NCBI GenBank assembly: GCA_037576195.1
Contig: CM075102.1
Span: 15,868,745 to 15,932,744, forward strand
Origin: Phytoseiulus persimilis
Lineage: Eukaryota; Arthropoda; Arachnida; Mesostigmata; Phytoseiidae
Length of the DNA stretch: 64,000 nt
Direction of reading: 5' to 3'
The stretch's first letter is position 1. The number at the start of each line of letters is the position of its first letter. Shown piece by piece: positions 39,201 to 49,594 of the stretch. The notes below the pieces were generated by a model. The model did no database searches. It worked only from the letters and a program-made list of their open reading frames with translations, and was not told the origin of the DNA. Made by a program: the position numbers and the translations under genes.

Positions 39201-42200
39201 GGGGTCTCAACTTCGATGCCAATTTCGACAACAAGATCGACCTCGAAAGGACGCCCCGCATCACCTCGGAGCTGTTCGTCGCGTCGGACAAGAAGACTCT
39301 GCTCAAGTTTGACTACACCTTCGACCGCCACAGCTCGAAGACGATCACCAGAGCCTCTCTGATCGCCCCGCACACCTCGCTCAAGTTCTCCGACGACTCC
39401 GAAGAGCTCACCAAGGGCAAATACAAGGGAACCGCTGATCTGGAGTGGGGCTTCGAGGGAAAGAAGCTCTCTGTCGACTACACCTGCGAAGTTCTCCAGG
39501 ACGGAAACCACGACATCAAGCTGAACATCCGCGCTCCCAACATGAAGCCGATCCAACACCACCACCTCGTGCGTATGGCTCGTGACGTTGAACTCAAGAC
39601 CGAAACTCTCATCGACGGGAAGGAGTACCTCGTCTTCGAGATCAAGAGGCAGGACAAGGACGTCGCGTTCAACTTCATCGGACAGAGACTCCAGGTCAAG
39701 TACTCCCGAAGCGTCAAGGACAAGGCGCTCGATGTCAAGCTCGATGTCCAGAGCAAGATCATCTACACCCGACCCATCAGCCTCGTCATTCACAAAGACT
39801 CGCCCGGAAGTGAGTATTCGTCGGTCGAGTCTGCCCAGAGTGCTGTCGCGCTGTGTATTCGAGTTATTCCGCCCCGTCCAGCGAGCTAATCCGTTTCCTC
39901 GTTTCCAGAGAAATCTCACGAGCTGAGCGTCAACTTCATGTGGGACGCCGTTGCCAACCCCGGCAAGAAGCTGACCATCGACATGAAAACCGATCGCGAA
40001 GACGGCGTCAAGACCCACGCCAAGGTCACGGTCGCCCAGTTCATCGACTTCGAGTACAAGGGTTCTTACGTGAAAGGTTTCTTCAAGGGCCCGAACCGCG
40101 CCGAATTCCGTCTGAGCGGAGCTAACATGGAGGCTCGCGAGCTCATCGTCGGCCACTCGCACAGCACTCCCAAGGGAGACGCTTACCTCCAGTACTCGCG
40201 GGGTGGCAAGTCCCTGGTCGATGCCAAGGCCGCACACGAATTCACCAGCGAGAAGAGGCTCTACACCTTCACGATGACTGGAGTCGTCAACAGGAAGCTG
40301 ACGGTCACCCGCGACCTGGTTTCTCGAACGCTGACGATCGATCTCGACCGCGACGGGAAGGTCTACCACATTTTCATCGACAGGAAGACCGATTACAGCA
40401 AGGGAGTCATCGATTGCAAGATCACGATGAACCTGCCCTACGAAAGCTACAAGTCGCAGCAGCTGACCGTCAAGGGAACTCTCGCCGACGGTAAAGTCGA
40501 CCTCACAGCCCACTATCTGTCCGGCAGGAACAAGAACTACCACTTCACGGTGAAGGGTTCTCGACCGGAGAAAATGGTCCTCGACGTCGAGATCGAGATC
40601 AAGTCCGACAACGAGAAGCTCAAAGAGGGCAAGGCTCATCTGAAGTACAACTTGGTACACGCGACAGACCGGGAGTTCCACCTAACCGTGGATCGCGAAG
40701 CCACACGCGTTTTCACTTTGGAAGTCCACCTGAAGAAGGGAGACACCTCGAAGGAAATAAGCTTCAAGCTCGCCTCCGAGTCCACTCCCTCCTACGAGGG
40801 CAGCATGAAGATGGACGGAACCCCTGACAAGTTCACCAGCAAGACTCTGATCAACAAGAACGGAGCCGTGTACTACACCGCCGAGAACGAATTCGAGAAC
40901 ACCGGAAGCAAGATGCACTACAAAGGAAAGTACCACGGCGGGCTCCTCGGTGGCGATACCGAGGTAGCCTTCGAGAAGAACTCCCTTCCCGGAGATAACC
41001 ACAGAACGTACAAACTGGACATCAAGCGCAACGACCGCGAGTTGAAGGCCGATGCTGAAACCCAGCGCGCTGACGGCTTCAAGATCACTTCAGTGAACGT
41101 TTGCAGAACCCCGCTCGACTCGAACTGCGTGAGCGTCACCGTGAAGAGGAACATCGTGAAGTTCAACTTCTTGCGCAACAACGCCATGAACGTCAAGATT
41201 CACCGCAAACCAGACGTCACCCTCGAGGTCGACAGCCAGGTTCATGTTCCCGACGATGTTCACAAGGCCCATGTGCGTCTTGTTGGCAACGTCAACGAGT
41301 TCAAACTCGGTTTCGACTACCACTGCGACCACTCCACCGCGCAAGTGTCCGAGCAGACCCTCCGGGGCTACGTTGTGGACAGGGAACTCCTCGCCACTCG
41401 CCGCCTTGAACAGACCGATAAAATCGTCGACCTCAAGTACACCGCCGCTCTCGATGCCAAGAGCGATGAGAAACTCGAATTCACCTACAGAGGAGACCAC
41501 GTGGACAAAGGTTACAACAGCGTTGCCAAGCTCAGCCATCCCAAGATGCGCACGGTAAGTCAGGAGCTCTGCTCTTCTGAAGACTTCTGTTCATCGTTCT
41601 CAACAATTTCGAAGCTTTCAAAATGACCGTCTAAAAACAATCCCCTGTTTCCCCACAGCCCGTCGTCTTGAAATCCAAGGTCAGCAGAGGGAAGGATCCG
41701 AACTCCCTGTACCGCCTCGAGACTGAACTCGAGTTCTTCAAACCGGAAGACACGATCTTCATGCACTACGAACGCAGAATCAATGACGAGACCGCCCGGA
41801 ACAGGTCCGTGCACCTCCATGTCCACAAGGCCGACAAAACCGACTACGATTTCCAGTTGACCATGTACCGAAGCGAAGATCTCCAGAAGCCTGTCTTCGC
41901 CGGCTACTACTGGTCGTACATCACCGCCAAGAAGGAGAATCGCGTGGGAACGCTGCGCGCGTACCTCGGAGAGGATCTCAAGGGCTCGATCGAGTTCACG
42001 TCTCCCTACCAGGACGACTTCAAGATCACCGGTGAAGCGAAGGTGATCAACGACGACGGCGACAAGGAAGCCGAGATCGTGCATTTGAAGAACACAGTCG
42101 AGACCAAGGGAAAGATCTCCTACAACCTCCAAAAGCTCTACATGAGGGCTGTTGTCCTCAACGCCGATGGCTCGACAGGTCGAGAGCTCGAGGTGGACGG

Positions 42201-45200
42201 AGGCCGCAAGGAGAAAGGACGCTACAAGCTTGTTCTGTCCAGTTTCCCCGAGGGCAAGAAAACCACGGATCTCGGAATCGAACACACCCGAACCAGCGAA
42301 ACTGTGAGTGCTCAGAGGGACGGGTTTCGCTGCTGCAGAACTTCTTCTCGTTACGCCCATTTCGGAATGAGGATTTGGGGGAGAGGAGGGCGTTTTTGAC
42401 GTCGAGGGGCTTCGCTCTGAAATATCTAAGAACACCATGTCGTCCTTTGCAGTCCTTCCATAGCCGAGTGTTCGCTCCGCCTGAGTACCTCAAGCGCGTC
42501 GCCGAACGCGCCAAGGAAATCGCTGCCTCGCGAGCCGGAAAGTACCCAATCGAAGACATGAAGGAAGAAATCAAAACTCGCTCCGAAGCCCTCACTTTCC
42601 GACTGAGGAAGACCTTCGAAGACGTTCCCGAGTACCTCCTCACGAAGATTTCGCAGATCTTCGTCGAAATCCAAGGATCCCTGACTCGGCTGATCAACAA
42701 CACTACGGTCGGACAACGACTCAAGGCGAAAATCGAGGCCAACCGCGAGCAGATCGCTCAGCTGATGCAGAGATTCCTCGAGTCTGTGAGGAAATGCTGC
42801 CCCGCTCTGGCTGAACGACTTGAAAAGGTCATGGAGAAGTACCTCCCGAAACGCACCCGTCGTTCTGTTGATGAGGAGAAGTTGAACCTCGTCGAGTACG
42901 TCGTCGAGCGCCTCGAAATGTTCCAGGAGTGGCTCAGTGAGCTTCCTGCGGTCCGTTTCGTTGCCAGTGTCTACGACAAGATCATCGATGGCATCACGAG
43001 CATCAGCGACCGCATGTGCAGAATGGCCGCCTCGATCAAGAGGAAGTTCCTCGAGATCCCGGATATCAAGCAGATCGCCGAGACCTGGGCGGAGCTTTAC
43101 GATTCTGTGAGTATGAGTCCACTGATGACTGTTCCTTGAATTTCGCGTGAGAACCACAAATCTCGACTCTTCGTCGCTGAGTACATATATGAGCGGAATC
43201 TATGCTCATGCGAGTTTCATTGAGGTCGAAAGGTAGAAGCGCTCAAGTCTTAGAAAACATGGCAGTGTCTGAGGGAAGCGTTTGGAATTTCAGAGCTCTG
43301 TGGGACACTTGCTGCCAAGGCAAGCTCTCGCGAAATACGTTCTCGAGCCTCGTCTCAATCGATACACTCCTCGAGTGCCAGTCCTGGAAATCGACCGCAA
43401 GGCCGGCCGATTCGTCGCCGATGTCGACGTTCCCGTGGACGCTTCGAAACTGGTTCAATACTGGGCATACGGCGTCGAACCGAAAGAACATCAGTCCACC
43501 TACGAGACGCACGACTTTAGAACGACGATGCACTTGGTCCGCCAAAGTCTGTACAAGGTCTACGACGGCCAGGCCTCCGTTATCGACGGCAAGCACTTCA
43601 TCACCTTCGACGGCAAACACTTCTCGGCTGCGGGATCCTGCTCCTACCTCTTGGCTCGAGACTTTGTCAACGGTACTTTCACCCTCATCCTGAAGAACGG
43701 CGACGTGCCATCGTACGTACTCCAGTTCGGGAACAAGTTCTTCGAGATCAGCAGCGCGGCTTCGAGCTTGAACCGAGTCACCCTCAACGGAGAGCCTCTC
43801 AGCACCCCGATGATGAAAGACGGAATCTTCGTCCTGAAAACCCACAGCATGGTCAGGATAACAAACGGCGACATCAAGTTCGTTCTGAACACCGACACCG
43901 GAGTCGCAACCATCGAGACTCGCATATGGTTCTTCGGCAGGACCGCCGGTCTGCTCGGCAACTACAACCGAGAGCCGAGTGACGATTTCAAGACCCCCAC
44001 TGGAGTCGTTGCCACCAGCGAGAAGGCTTTCTTGAGGTCCTGGGAAACCGAGACCTGTGAACCGAGTGAGCCTGTCCTGTACCGCGAGAGGAGCGAGGAC
44101 GTCGAAGCCGTCGAGTTCTGCGACAAGATCTTCAGGAACGAGCGTTCCTCGTTGTCGCTCGGCTTCGCTCTGCGCAGCGTCGACCAATACCACGACCTGT
44201 GTCTCCGCGCCGCCCAATCCGTTGAGAACAACGTTCACACGAGTTGCCAAGTTGCTTATGTTTACCTTATGGACATCGAGCGATACGCCAACCTCCCAGG
44301 CTACCTAGGAGCTCGGCTGCCCGACGAATGCCGTAAGTATAATTTCCGAGTTTATTAAATTCAACCAACACTGCGTTTCCACTGAATACATCTCTCGCAA
44401 CATGTGTTAATATTCTCAATCAAAACTGTGTGTGTCAATAAAGAAATTTCGTTTCTGTACTCTGTTGTTGTCTTCAGTACGCCAGCTGAACGGTCGACAC
44501 GTCGACGATACGCGCCGTTGTCGTTTGTAATCCGCATTCGGCCAAGTTTTACCCTCAATTCCACTGATCCAAACAAATCAATGATAGGGGGATATTTAGT
44601 AACGCAGACAGGTAACTTGCAGTGACCTGCGAGTTGCCGCTCGCGCCCGAAGCTACGATCGGCAATCGAACTTACGGACATTTCGAAACCGGTGAGAGTG
44701 CAGACGTGATCTTCGCGGTACAGGACAACGAATGTAACGCGAACTCCAGCGGCAACGTAAATGCGCTCGCCAGATCTCTTGACAAAGAGCTCTCAGCCAA
44801 GAACGTCCGGCACAATAGGTACCTTCCATGTTCACATTGCACGTTCCTGTCGTCGCTACTTCCTTTCGAGCTCGCATGTCGCGACTCCCGACCTCTTCTT
44901 CTGGGAGGGTTCGCGGGAATGAATCTTCTCTCTGCTTGGCATTGAAGGTTACGATGCTAATTTGAGGGGAGTTGCTTTCCGATCGGCCGAATGTCCAAAT
45001 TAGCGATTCAAGCGCAAAGTCAAATCTCTCGAAGACGACATAGAGCGTCTGTGCATGAGCATGAGGGAAGTACTTTCTCTGGGATGATCCTGAAGATCAC
45101 CAGCATGGTGCGGCTGCGGAATGCGGGACGGCAAAGCTCATCTTGGTTGAGCGCACCAAAAACAAATTGAATATTTCAGGTTCGGACTGATCGGCTTCGG

Positions 45201-45888
45201 TGGCAACGGAGAGCTGTACCAGGCGCACATGCGTACCGCAAGAGGCCGTGTTCTTTTCCCGGCACGGGACATGCCTTTAGCGTTAGAGAATATGGATATG
45301 ACGTCGACTGATCGGGCAGACATTTTTCTAGCGGTCCACGCGGCCATCACTCAGTATCGATTCCGACCGACAGCCGCAAAAATACTCGTCGTTTTCACCT
45401 GCCATCGATGTGCGGTACTGGATGAAACCGCTCCGGATTACGTCGATCTGCGAACAGCTCTCTTGAACCGCGGCATCGTTCTCCATCTCGTAAGTCGAGA
45501 CAGCGCGAAATCACGGGGAAGCCGCTCGAAGAAAGACCCGCTCGTACTCGGGCTCGACACCGACGCAGCCTACACCGCGAGGGACGTCAACCACAACCAA
45601 CTCATCGGGTCGTCTGAACTCAAATCGCAAATCAGAGCACCGAAAGATGTTTGTGTCCTGATGGCTCTTCAATCGTCCGGCAGCTGGTTTACGACCCCAA
45701 CTCAGAAGCACGAGCAGAGAGCTTGGAAGATCATTCTAGCCAAGAGAATAGCTCAAGATATCTCACAACAAGAGCAGTGTCTAACATGCGACTGCCAGGG
45801 TTTGGAAACATTCAGCACGCGAACCGTGTGCAGACCCTGCAGACCGCAAAGATCAGCTTACGTTGATTACGACGACGACGACGGTTAA
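33210..45888 (+). CDS. apolpp-like: Apolipophorin precursor (large lipid-transfer lipoprotein), 12 exons
   Basis: The exons are 33210-33276, 33359-33597, 33829-34125, 35905-36988, 37117-37400, 37499-39809, 39909-41554, 41659-42303, 42453-43106, 43294-44332, 44623-44818 and 45180-45888. All phases match, giving 9171 nt or 3056 residues, close to insect apolipophorins (about 3300). The protein carries lipids in haemolymph. Residues 1-22 are a signal peptide. About 25-650 is the vitellogenin-N/MTP lipid-transfer module (ECFKGLPVGK near the start, then helical repeats). RRTRR at 679-683 is the furin-type site expected between apoLp-II and apoLp-I. There follows a long beta-rich lipid-binding stretch to about 2200. 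A VWD domain lies at about 2500-2700 (GKHFITFDGKHF, GLLGNYN). The C-terminus from about 2782 is vWA-like, with its metal-site DxSxS not conserved, ending in an acidic tail. Length, domain order and the first cleavage site separate it from vitellogenin. Codon use is strongly C/G-ending, as in highly expressed genes. No canonical AATAAA was seen after the stop. Confidence 0.95.
37562..37576 (+). other. Furin-type cleavage site 1 (RRTRR, residues 679-683)
   Basis: A basic RRTRR motif followed by A-T-K-E-D lies early in exon 6. Position and sequence fit the known proprotein-convertase cleavage that splits insect apolipophorin precursors into apoLp-II (N-terminal) and apoLp-I. Confidence 0.8.
42849..42863 (+). 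other. Second furin-type site (KRTRR, residues 2324-2328)
   Basis: In exon 9 the same R-T-R-R core is followed by S-V-D-E-E. Cleavage would release a C-terminal fragment of about 728 residues carrying the VWD and vWA-like domains. Insect apolipophorins are known for a single cleavage, so this site is unusual. Whether it is accessible is inference. Confidence 0.55.
43588..44050 (+). other. von Willebrand factor type D domain of apolipophorin
   Basis: Within exon 10 the motif GKHFITFDGKHFSAAGSCSY and, about 120 residues on, GRTAGLLGNYN mark a VWD domain (about residues 2508-2660). VWD domains occur near the C-terminus of apolipophorins and vitellogenins. Confidence 0.85.
44437..44442 (+). promoter_or_regulatory. 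Intronic poly(A) signal AATAAA in apolipophorin intron 10
   Basis: If the exon 10 donor at 44333 is not used, the frame runs eight codons further to a stop at 44356-44358. A canonical AATAAA follows 79 nt later, then a GT/T-rich stretch at about 44456-44475. This is a credible alternative 3' end giving a 2763-residue form that lacks the vWA-like C-terminus. Confidence 0.5.
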
Positions 45889-46580
45889 GACCGCTCTCCC
45901 GGTTCGGAACGACGTCCAGCGGCGGAAAACGAATCGGTGATTTTTCAGTCATCGATGACCACGGATAGTTTATGTACATGAGTCAAATCAGTGGTATTAA
46001 TCTTATCTATGACATAGTTTGTATGGGAAAGGTGGCCGCTTGGTGATTCCTTAGGTCTTGGGATGAAAATGAAACTCCTCTGTTGAGACAGACTCTTGAG
46101 CGAATTTTTCCTGCTATCGGACACGCAACAAAATCGCCGCGAACGCGGGACTACATTGTTTGTTCTGGAAGCAAGAGGAAGTTGAGATATTTCGAAGACT
46201 ATAGATTCGACGCCTTTGTGTCCTCTAGCGGTGTTTTAGACGGGATGGCGTTCGCAACAATCTCATGATAGATTTTTCATTCCCAACATGGGCCAAGAGT
46301 CGGCTCGCTTCTCGCCGCGGACTGACGCAGGAAGGAGCGGGATGCTCAATGGCAGAACGGCCATCGATTTCAGCATGAATTCTCGGGCATTTGCGGATGA
46401 TGAACCTCAGATCAGAAATCCGCCTCGAGGAAGGCTTCCAACGACGCAACTTCTCGTGGAGATTAGAACGGACCGTCGAAGTATGAAGTCTTCGGCGTTC
46501 TACAGATGTTTCGACATTGGAAATTGGACATCGTACATTGGATTCGACATCGAAATTGGAATATATCGATAAGATGTTCA
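45889..46580. other. Spacer between apolipophorin and retrotransposon
   Basis: No gene is recognised. It should contain the apolipophorin 3' UTR, but no AATAAA or ATTAAA was found on the plus strand. Around 46515-46565 there is a short run of repeated gacat/ttgga-like words, a possible small tandem repeat. Confidence 0.4.
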
Positions 46581-46586
46581 TTTAAT
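46581..46586 (-). promoter_or_regulatory. ATTAAA poly(A) signal of the retrotransposon
   Basis: ATTAAA on the minus strand, about 70 nt after the ORF2 stop, is the likely 3'-end signal. No A-tail or 3' simple repeat is evident after it. Confidence 0.35.
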
Positions 46587-46657
46587 TGTGAACGTCCAGA
46601 GCTTAAGACACCCTATATTATCAAATTGACTAAGCTAATCGTCTCGCGCCTATATCT

Positions 46658-49594
46658 CTAAGACGAGAGCTCCAGATGTGGCCCGCGGTAGGATGCCATG
46701 GTCCCCATAACCGCGGCCGCGTTGCCTCGCTGTACATCGATTGACAGACGCTGCAAAAGGAACTCCCGCGCCCGCTTACAACCTGTTGCTTCTTCGATCA
46801 TCTGGCCGACCGTGTTCAGGAGCGTTCTCGTCTGCGGCCCGGGTCCGCCGAGCGTCTCGAAGGCCAGCGGTGCAACCAAGTACGCAGCGGCCAGTTCGCT
46901 GTACTTTTGGAGTTTTTTGGCCTCAGCCTTTGCGCTTGCAGCTCCCGGGGTGATGCTGCCGGCGTCGACATATGATGGGGCTAGAGTGTCGACAACCGTT
47001 GCATCCCATACGAGGGCTTTTCCCCTCTCGAATGGTATTAGCGTCATCCCGTCCGGTCGCCTCCCGTCGTTCCGGCACATTCCCTGCGGCTCTCTCAGGT
47101 TTGGCACCTGGGCGCTTCGGAGCGCGCGGCTGAATGTTTCGTTGATTTGAGAGTGGCGAGACCACCTCCCAGCGCTCATCCTGCAGCAGAGACCGTGCAC
47201 GCCGCTGGCGTCCACCGGCTGCCCGCACGAGCAGGTGTGGGGCGCGACGATAGTAGCTCCTAGCCGGAGACCCGCGCAGATGCGCACCGTGTTGTCATCG
47301 AGCAGGGTGCCGAGACTGGCCGACGGAAGACAATGAAGCCACTTGCTGGCACCGGGACTGTTGACTGCCAAGAATCTTGCTCTATCCGTGTTCGAGGTGA
47401 GGCTGTTCATGAGAGCGTCAGACTGTTCCAAGCATAGAACTGTGTCCCACTCTCTCTGCACATGCTTCTTCTCCGGGGATGTCCTCCCGTGGGAGCAGAA
47501 GTGGTCGACTAGAGCAGATTGGATTGAGGAGAAGGAACGAAAAACCTCCTCCCCGAGCAATTCTTTGACAATGTTCTCAGTAGCGTGTACTGAGGACAGA
47601 ATGCACGGCGCAGCGAGGTCGCGGACTGAGCGGACTCCTAGACCGCCCAGTCGAACGGGAAGTCTTGCCTGCTGTAGCTGCGAGTTGTTGAGATCGATGT
47701 TGAGAAGCTTCACAAGGGCTTCGTCGTACATACGGTCAATTCGCTGGAGCACCTCGCCCTCGCCCCGAACATCGGCACAACGCAACACGTGAAGGAATCG
47801 GGCGCTCGATAATGAGGACCTGAGGAGGAAGAGGGCCTCATGCGACCTGATCAGGGCCAGTCTGGCCACCATGTGCCGGATCTTGGCCAGTTTCCCCTCA
47901 AGAGCGGGCGATGTGGCCTCCGTGAAAATTGGGGCCCCAAGAAGCTCGAGAGCATTCCTCTGGACTACACGGCAGTCCGGCAGGAGACTGCGGACACTGA
48001 GAACGGCCCGCTCGCGGTCCCGCTCCTCCAGGAGGTCCACGAAGAGCTCGCATTTCTCCGTGTTCAAGCGGAGTCCACTCACCCCCTCGAAGTCGAGTAC
48101 CCTGCGGATATCAGACAGCACGCAGTCCAAGGTGCCAGCCAGTGTGCCATCGTCAAGGTACCACAGGTTCAGAGGTGAAGCAAGTGAGTCTACCAGGTCC
48201 TTGGTGCCGAGGCAAAAGGTGGCTGCGCCGAGAGGGTCGCCTTGCTGAACTCCAGTGGCCGAGAGAATCTCCGCTCCGTCGTAGAACAGGTGAGAGGGCG
48301 TCGCGTATGAGCTGTGAACCATGTGATGTAGATCGGGAACGAGCTCGGCTGTTCTCTGGATCATGTAATCACGGCGGAGTGTGTTGAAAGCGTTGGCAAA
48401 GTCGAGCTTGACCAGCACTGGACTGTTCGGAGCGCTTTCGAGAAAGGCGCGGCACGAGTGTACTGAGGCCTCGAGTCCGCCAGGGCAGCCGACTCCGAGC
48501 TGTCGCGGCCCAAGAGCTGAGCGGATCGTGTTCAGGTTCTGCTTGGCAGCGATCTTGGCGGCAAGGCGGCGGAGAGTGAGTGAACAAGCGATCGGCCGAA
48601 GAGACCCGTCCTTCTTCCGCAGAGCCAGGAGCGTGGCCCCGAAGACGACAGGGCGGATGCCCTCCGGAACTCTCCCTCCGCGCAGGAGGTCGACGAAGCG
48701 GGCGATGCTAGAGGTGAGTCGCGTTGCGGACTCGCCCAGCGCGGCCGCCGTGAGGTCCTTCAAGTGGCGCGGGCGAAGCCCATCAGGGCCCGCTGATGAA
48801 CTGTTCGGGAAGGAAGCTATTCCTGCCACGATGTCCTCGGCTGCTGTTCGGCCCTGCCAAGGCTCCGCCGGGCCGGGTGCATAAGAGACGTCGGCGGGCT
48901 CATCAGGATGTCTTTCCCTCATGCGACGAGTGGAGTCTGCGGATCTGGGCGCGAAGCAGTCCTGGGACAACAGGGCCATCACAGCTCCCGACACGTCTCC
49001 CTCCGCCAGCTTCCTCGAGCTACGCTGGGCAGCCAGCTCGTCCGTGGAAGGCAGATCCCTGGGTCGCCTGCGCGGACCGAGCGTGTACTCGAAACGAGCT
49101 CCGGCTCTGAATGCGGCGATGTTGCGGCGGATAATCTTCGGCCATGAATCGCCAAGCGCCTTCCTGGGGGGCATCTGGAGCACAACCGGGGCGAAAGATA
49201 ATAGGCTTCTCCAAGAGTCGTCGTCGTTCAGAACGCACACGGAGTGCAGCACGCCGCGGAGCTCGTCGGCGACGACCTGTCGGACGGCTTTGGGAATGAT
49301 GTTAACGATTCTGATTCTATCGCGGCACAAAAGCAGGTCGTCTCGTAAGCTAGAATGGGCGGGAGAATCCTCCCTCGACACATTTCCTTCGGGATGAGTG
49401 GGACCTTGTCCCGTTCGTAGGCGCGATTCGCGCTTCTCCACGGGATGTTTGTGACCAGTGTGAATTTCGAGGCCTCTCTTCGAAGGGAACGATCGATCGC
49501 ACCAAGAGCACCTGTGCGGCGATTGAGTTGACGATGAGCGCGGATCAACAGTGGTCTCAGCTTGGGATGGGGGTAGCGGGGGAAGACTAGACAT
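46658..49594 (-). CDS. Retrotransposon ORF2: reverse transcriptase with restriction-like endonuclease
   Basis: A 978-residue intact ORF. The N-terminus has a C2H2 zinc finger (C29, C32, H45, H50), as in RLE-type elements that use it for target DNA binding. The central reverse transcriptase has the KLDFANAFNT motif, GVQQGDPLG and the catalytic YLDD at 479-482. The C-terminus has a CCHC-like cluster (CSCG, HGLCC), then RPDG with D848 and VWDATVV with D864, and a downstream KLQKY. This is the layout of the PD-(D/E)XK restriction-like endonuclease of R2/R4/NeSL-type LINEs, which primes reverse transcription at the cut target. No APE domain is present. The start ATG overlaps the ORF1 stop (ATGTCTAG). 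The exact clade cannot be fixed by eye. Confidence 0.88.
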   Translation of the reverse strand: MSSLPPLPPSQAETTVDPRSSSTQSPHRCSWCDRSFPSKRGLEIHTGHKHPVEKRESRLRTGQGPTHPEGNVSREDSPAHSSLRDDLLLCRDRIRIVNIIPKAVRQVVADELRGVLHSVCVLNDDDSWRSLLSFAPVVLQMPPRKALGDSWPKIIRRNIAAFRAGARFEYTLGPRRRPRDLPSTDELAAQRSSRKLAEGDVSGAVMALLSQDCFAPRSADSTRRMRERHPDEPADVSYAPGPAEPWQGRTAAEDIVAGIASFPNSSSAGPDGLRPRHLKDLTAAALGESATRLTSSIARFVDLLRGGRVPEGIRPVVFGATLLALRKKDGSLRPIACSLTLRRLAAKIAAKQNLNTIRSALGPRQLGVGCPGGLEASVHSCRAFLESAPNSPVLVKLDFANAFNTLRRDYMIQRTAELVPDLHHMVHSSYATPSHLFYDGAEILSATGVQQGDPLGAATFCLGTKDLVDSLASPLNLWYLDDGTLAGTLDCVLSDIRRVLDFEGVSGLRLNTEKCELFVDLLEERDRERAVLSVRSLLPDCRVVQRNALELLGAPIFTEATSPALEGKLAKIRHMVARLALIRSHEALFLLRSSLSSARFLHVLRCADVRGEGEVLQRIDRMYDEALVKLLNIDLNNSQLQQARLPVRLGGLGVRSVRDLAAPCILSSVHATENIVKELLGEEVFRSFSSIQSALVDHFCSHGRTSPEKKHVQREWDTVLCLEQSDALMNSLTSNTDRARFLAVNSPGASKWLHCLPSASLGTLLDDNTVRICAGLRLGATIVAPHTCSCGQPVDASGVHGLCCRMSAGRWSRHSQINETFSRALRSAQVPNLREPQGMCRNDGRRPDGMTLIPFERGKALVWDATVVDTLAPSYVDAGSITPGAASAKAEAKKLQKYSELAAAYLVAPLAFETLGGPGPQTRTLLNTVGQMIEEATGCKRAREFLLQRLSIDVQRGNAAAVMGTMASYRGPHLELSS

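Noticed and set aside
44478-44530. Alternative acceptor (gtcttcag) for apolipophorin intron 10
   Set aside because: It leads to a stop after about 16 codons, whereas the acceptor before 44623 continues into the conserved CELP...vWA-like region in frame.
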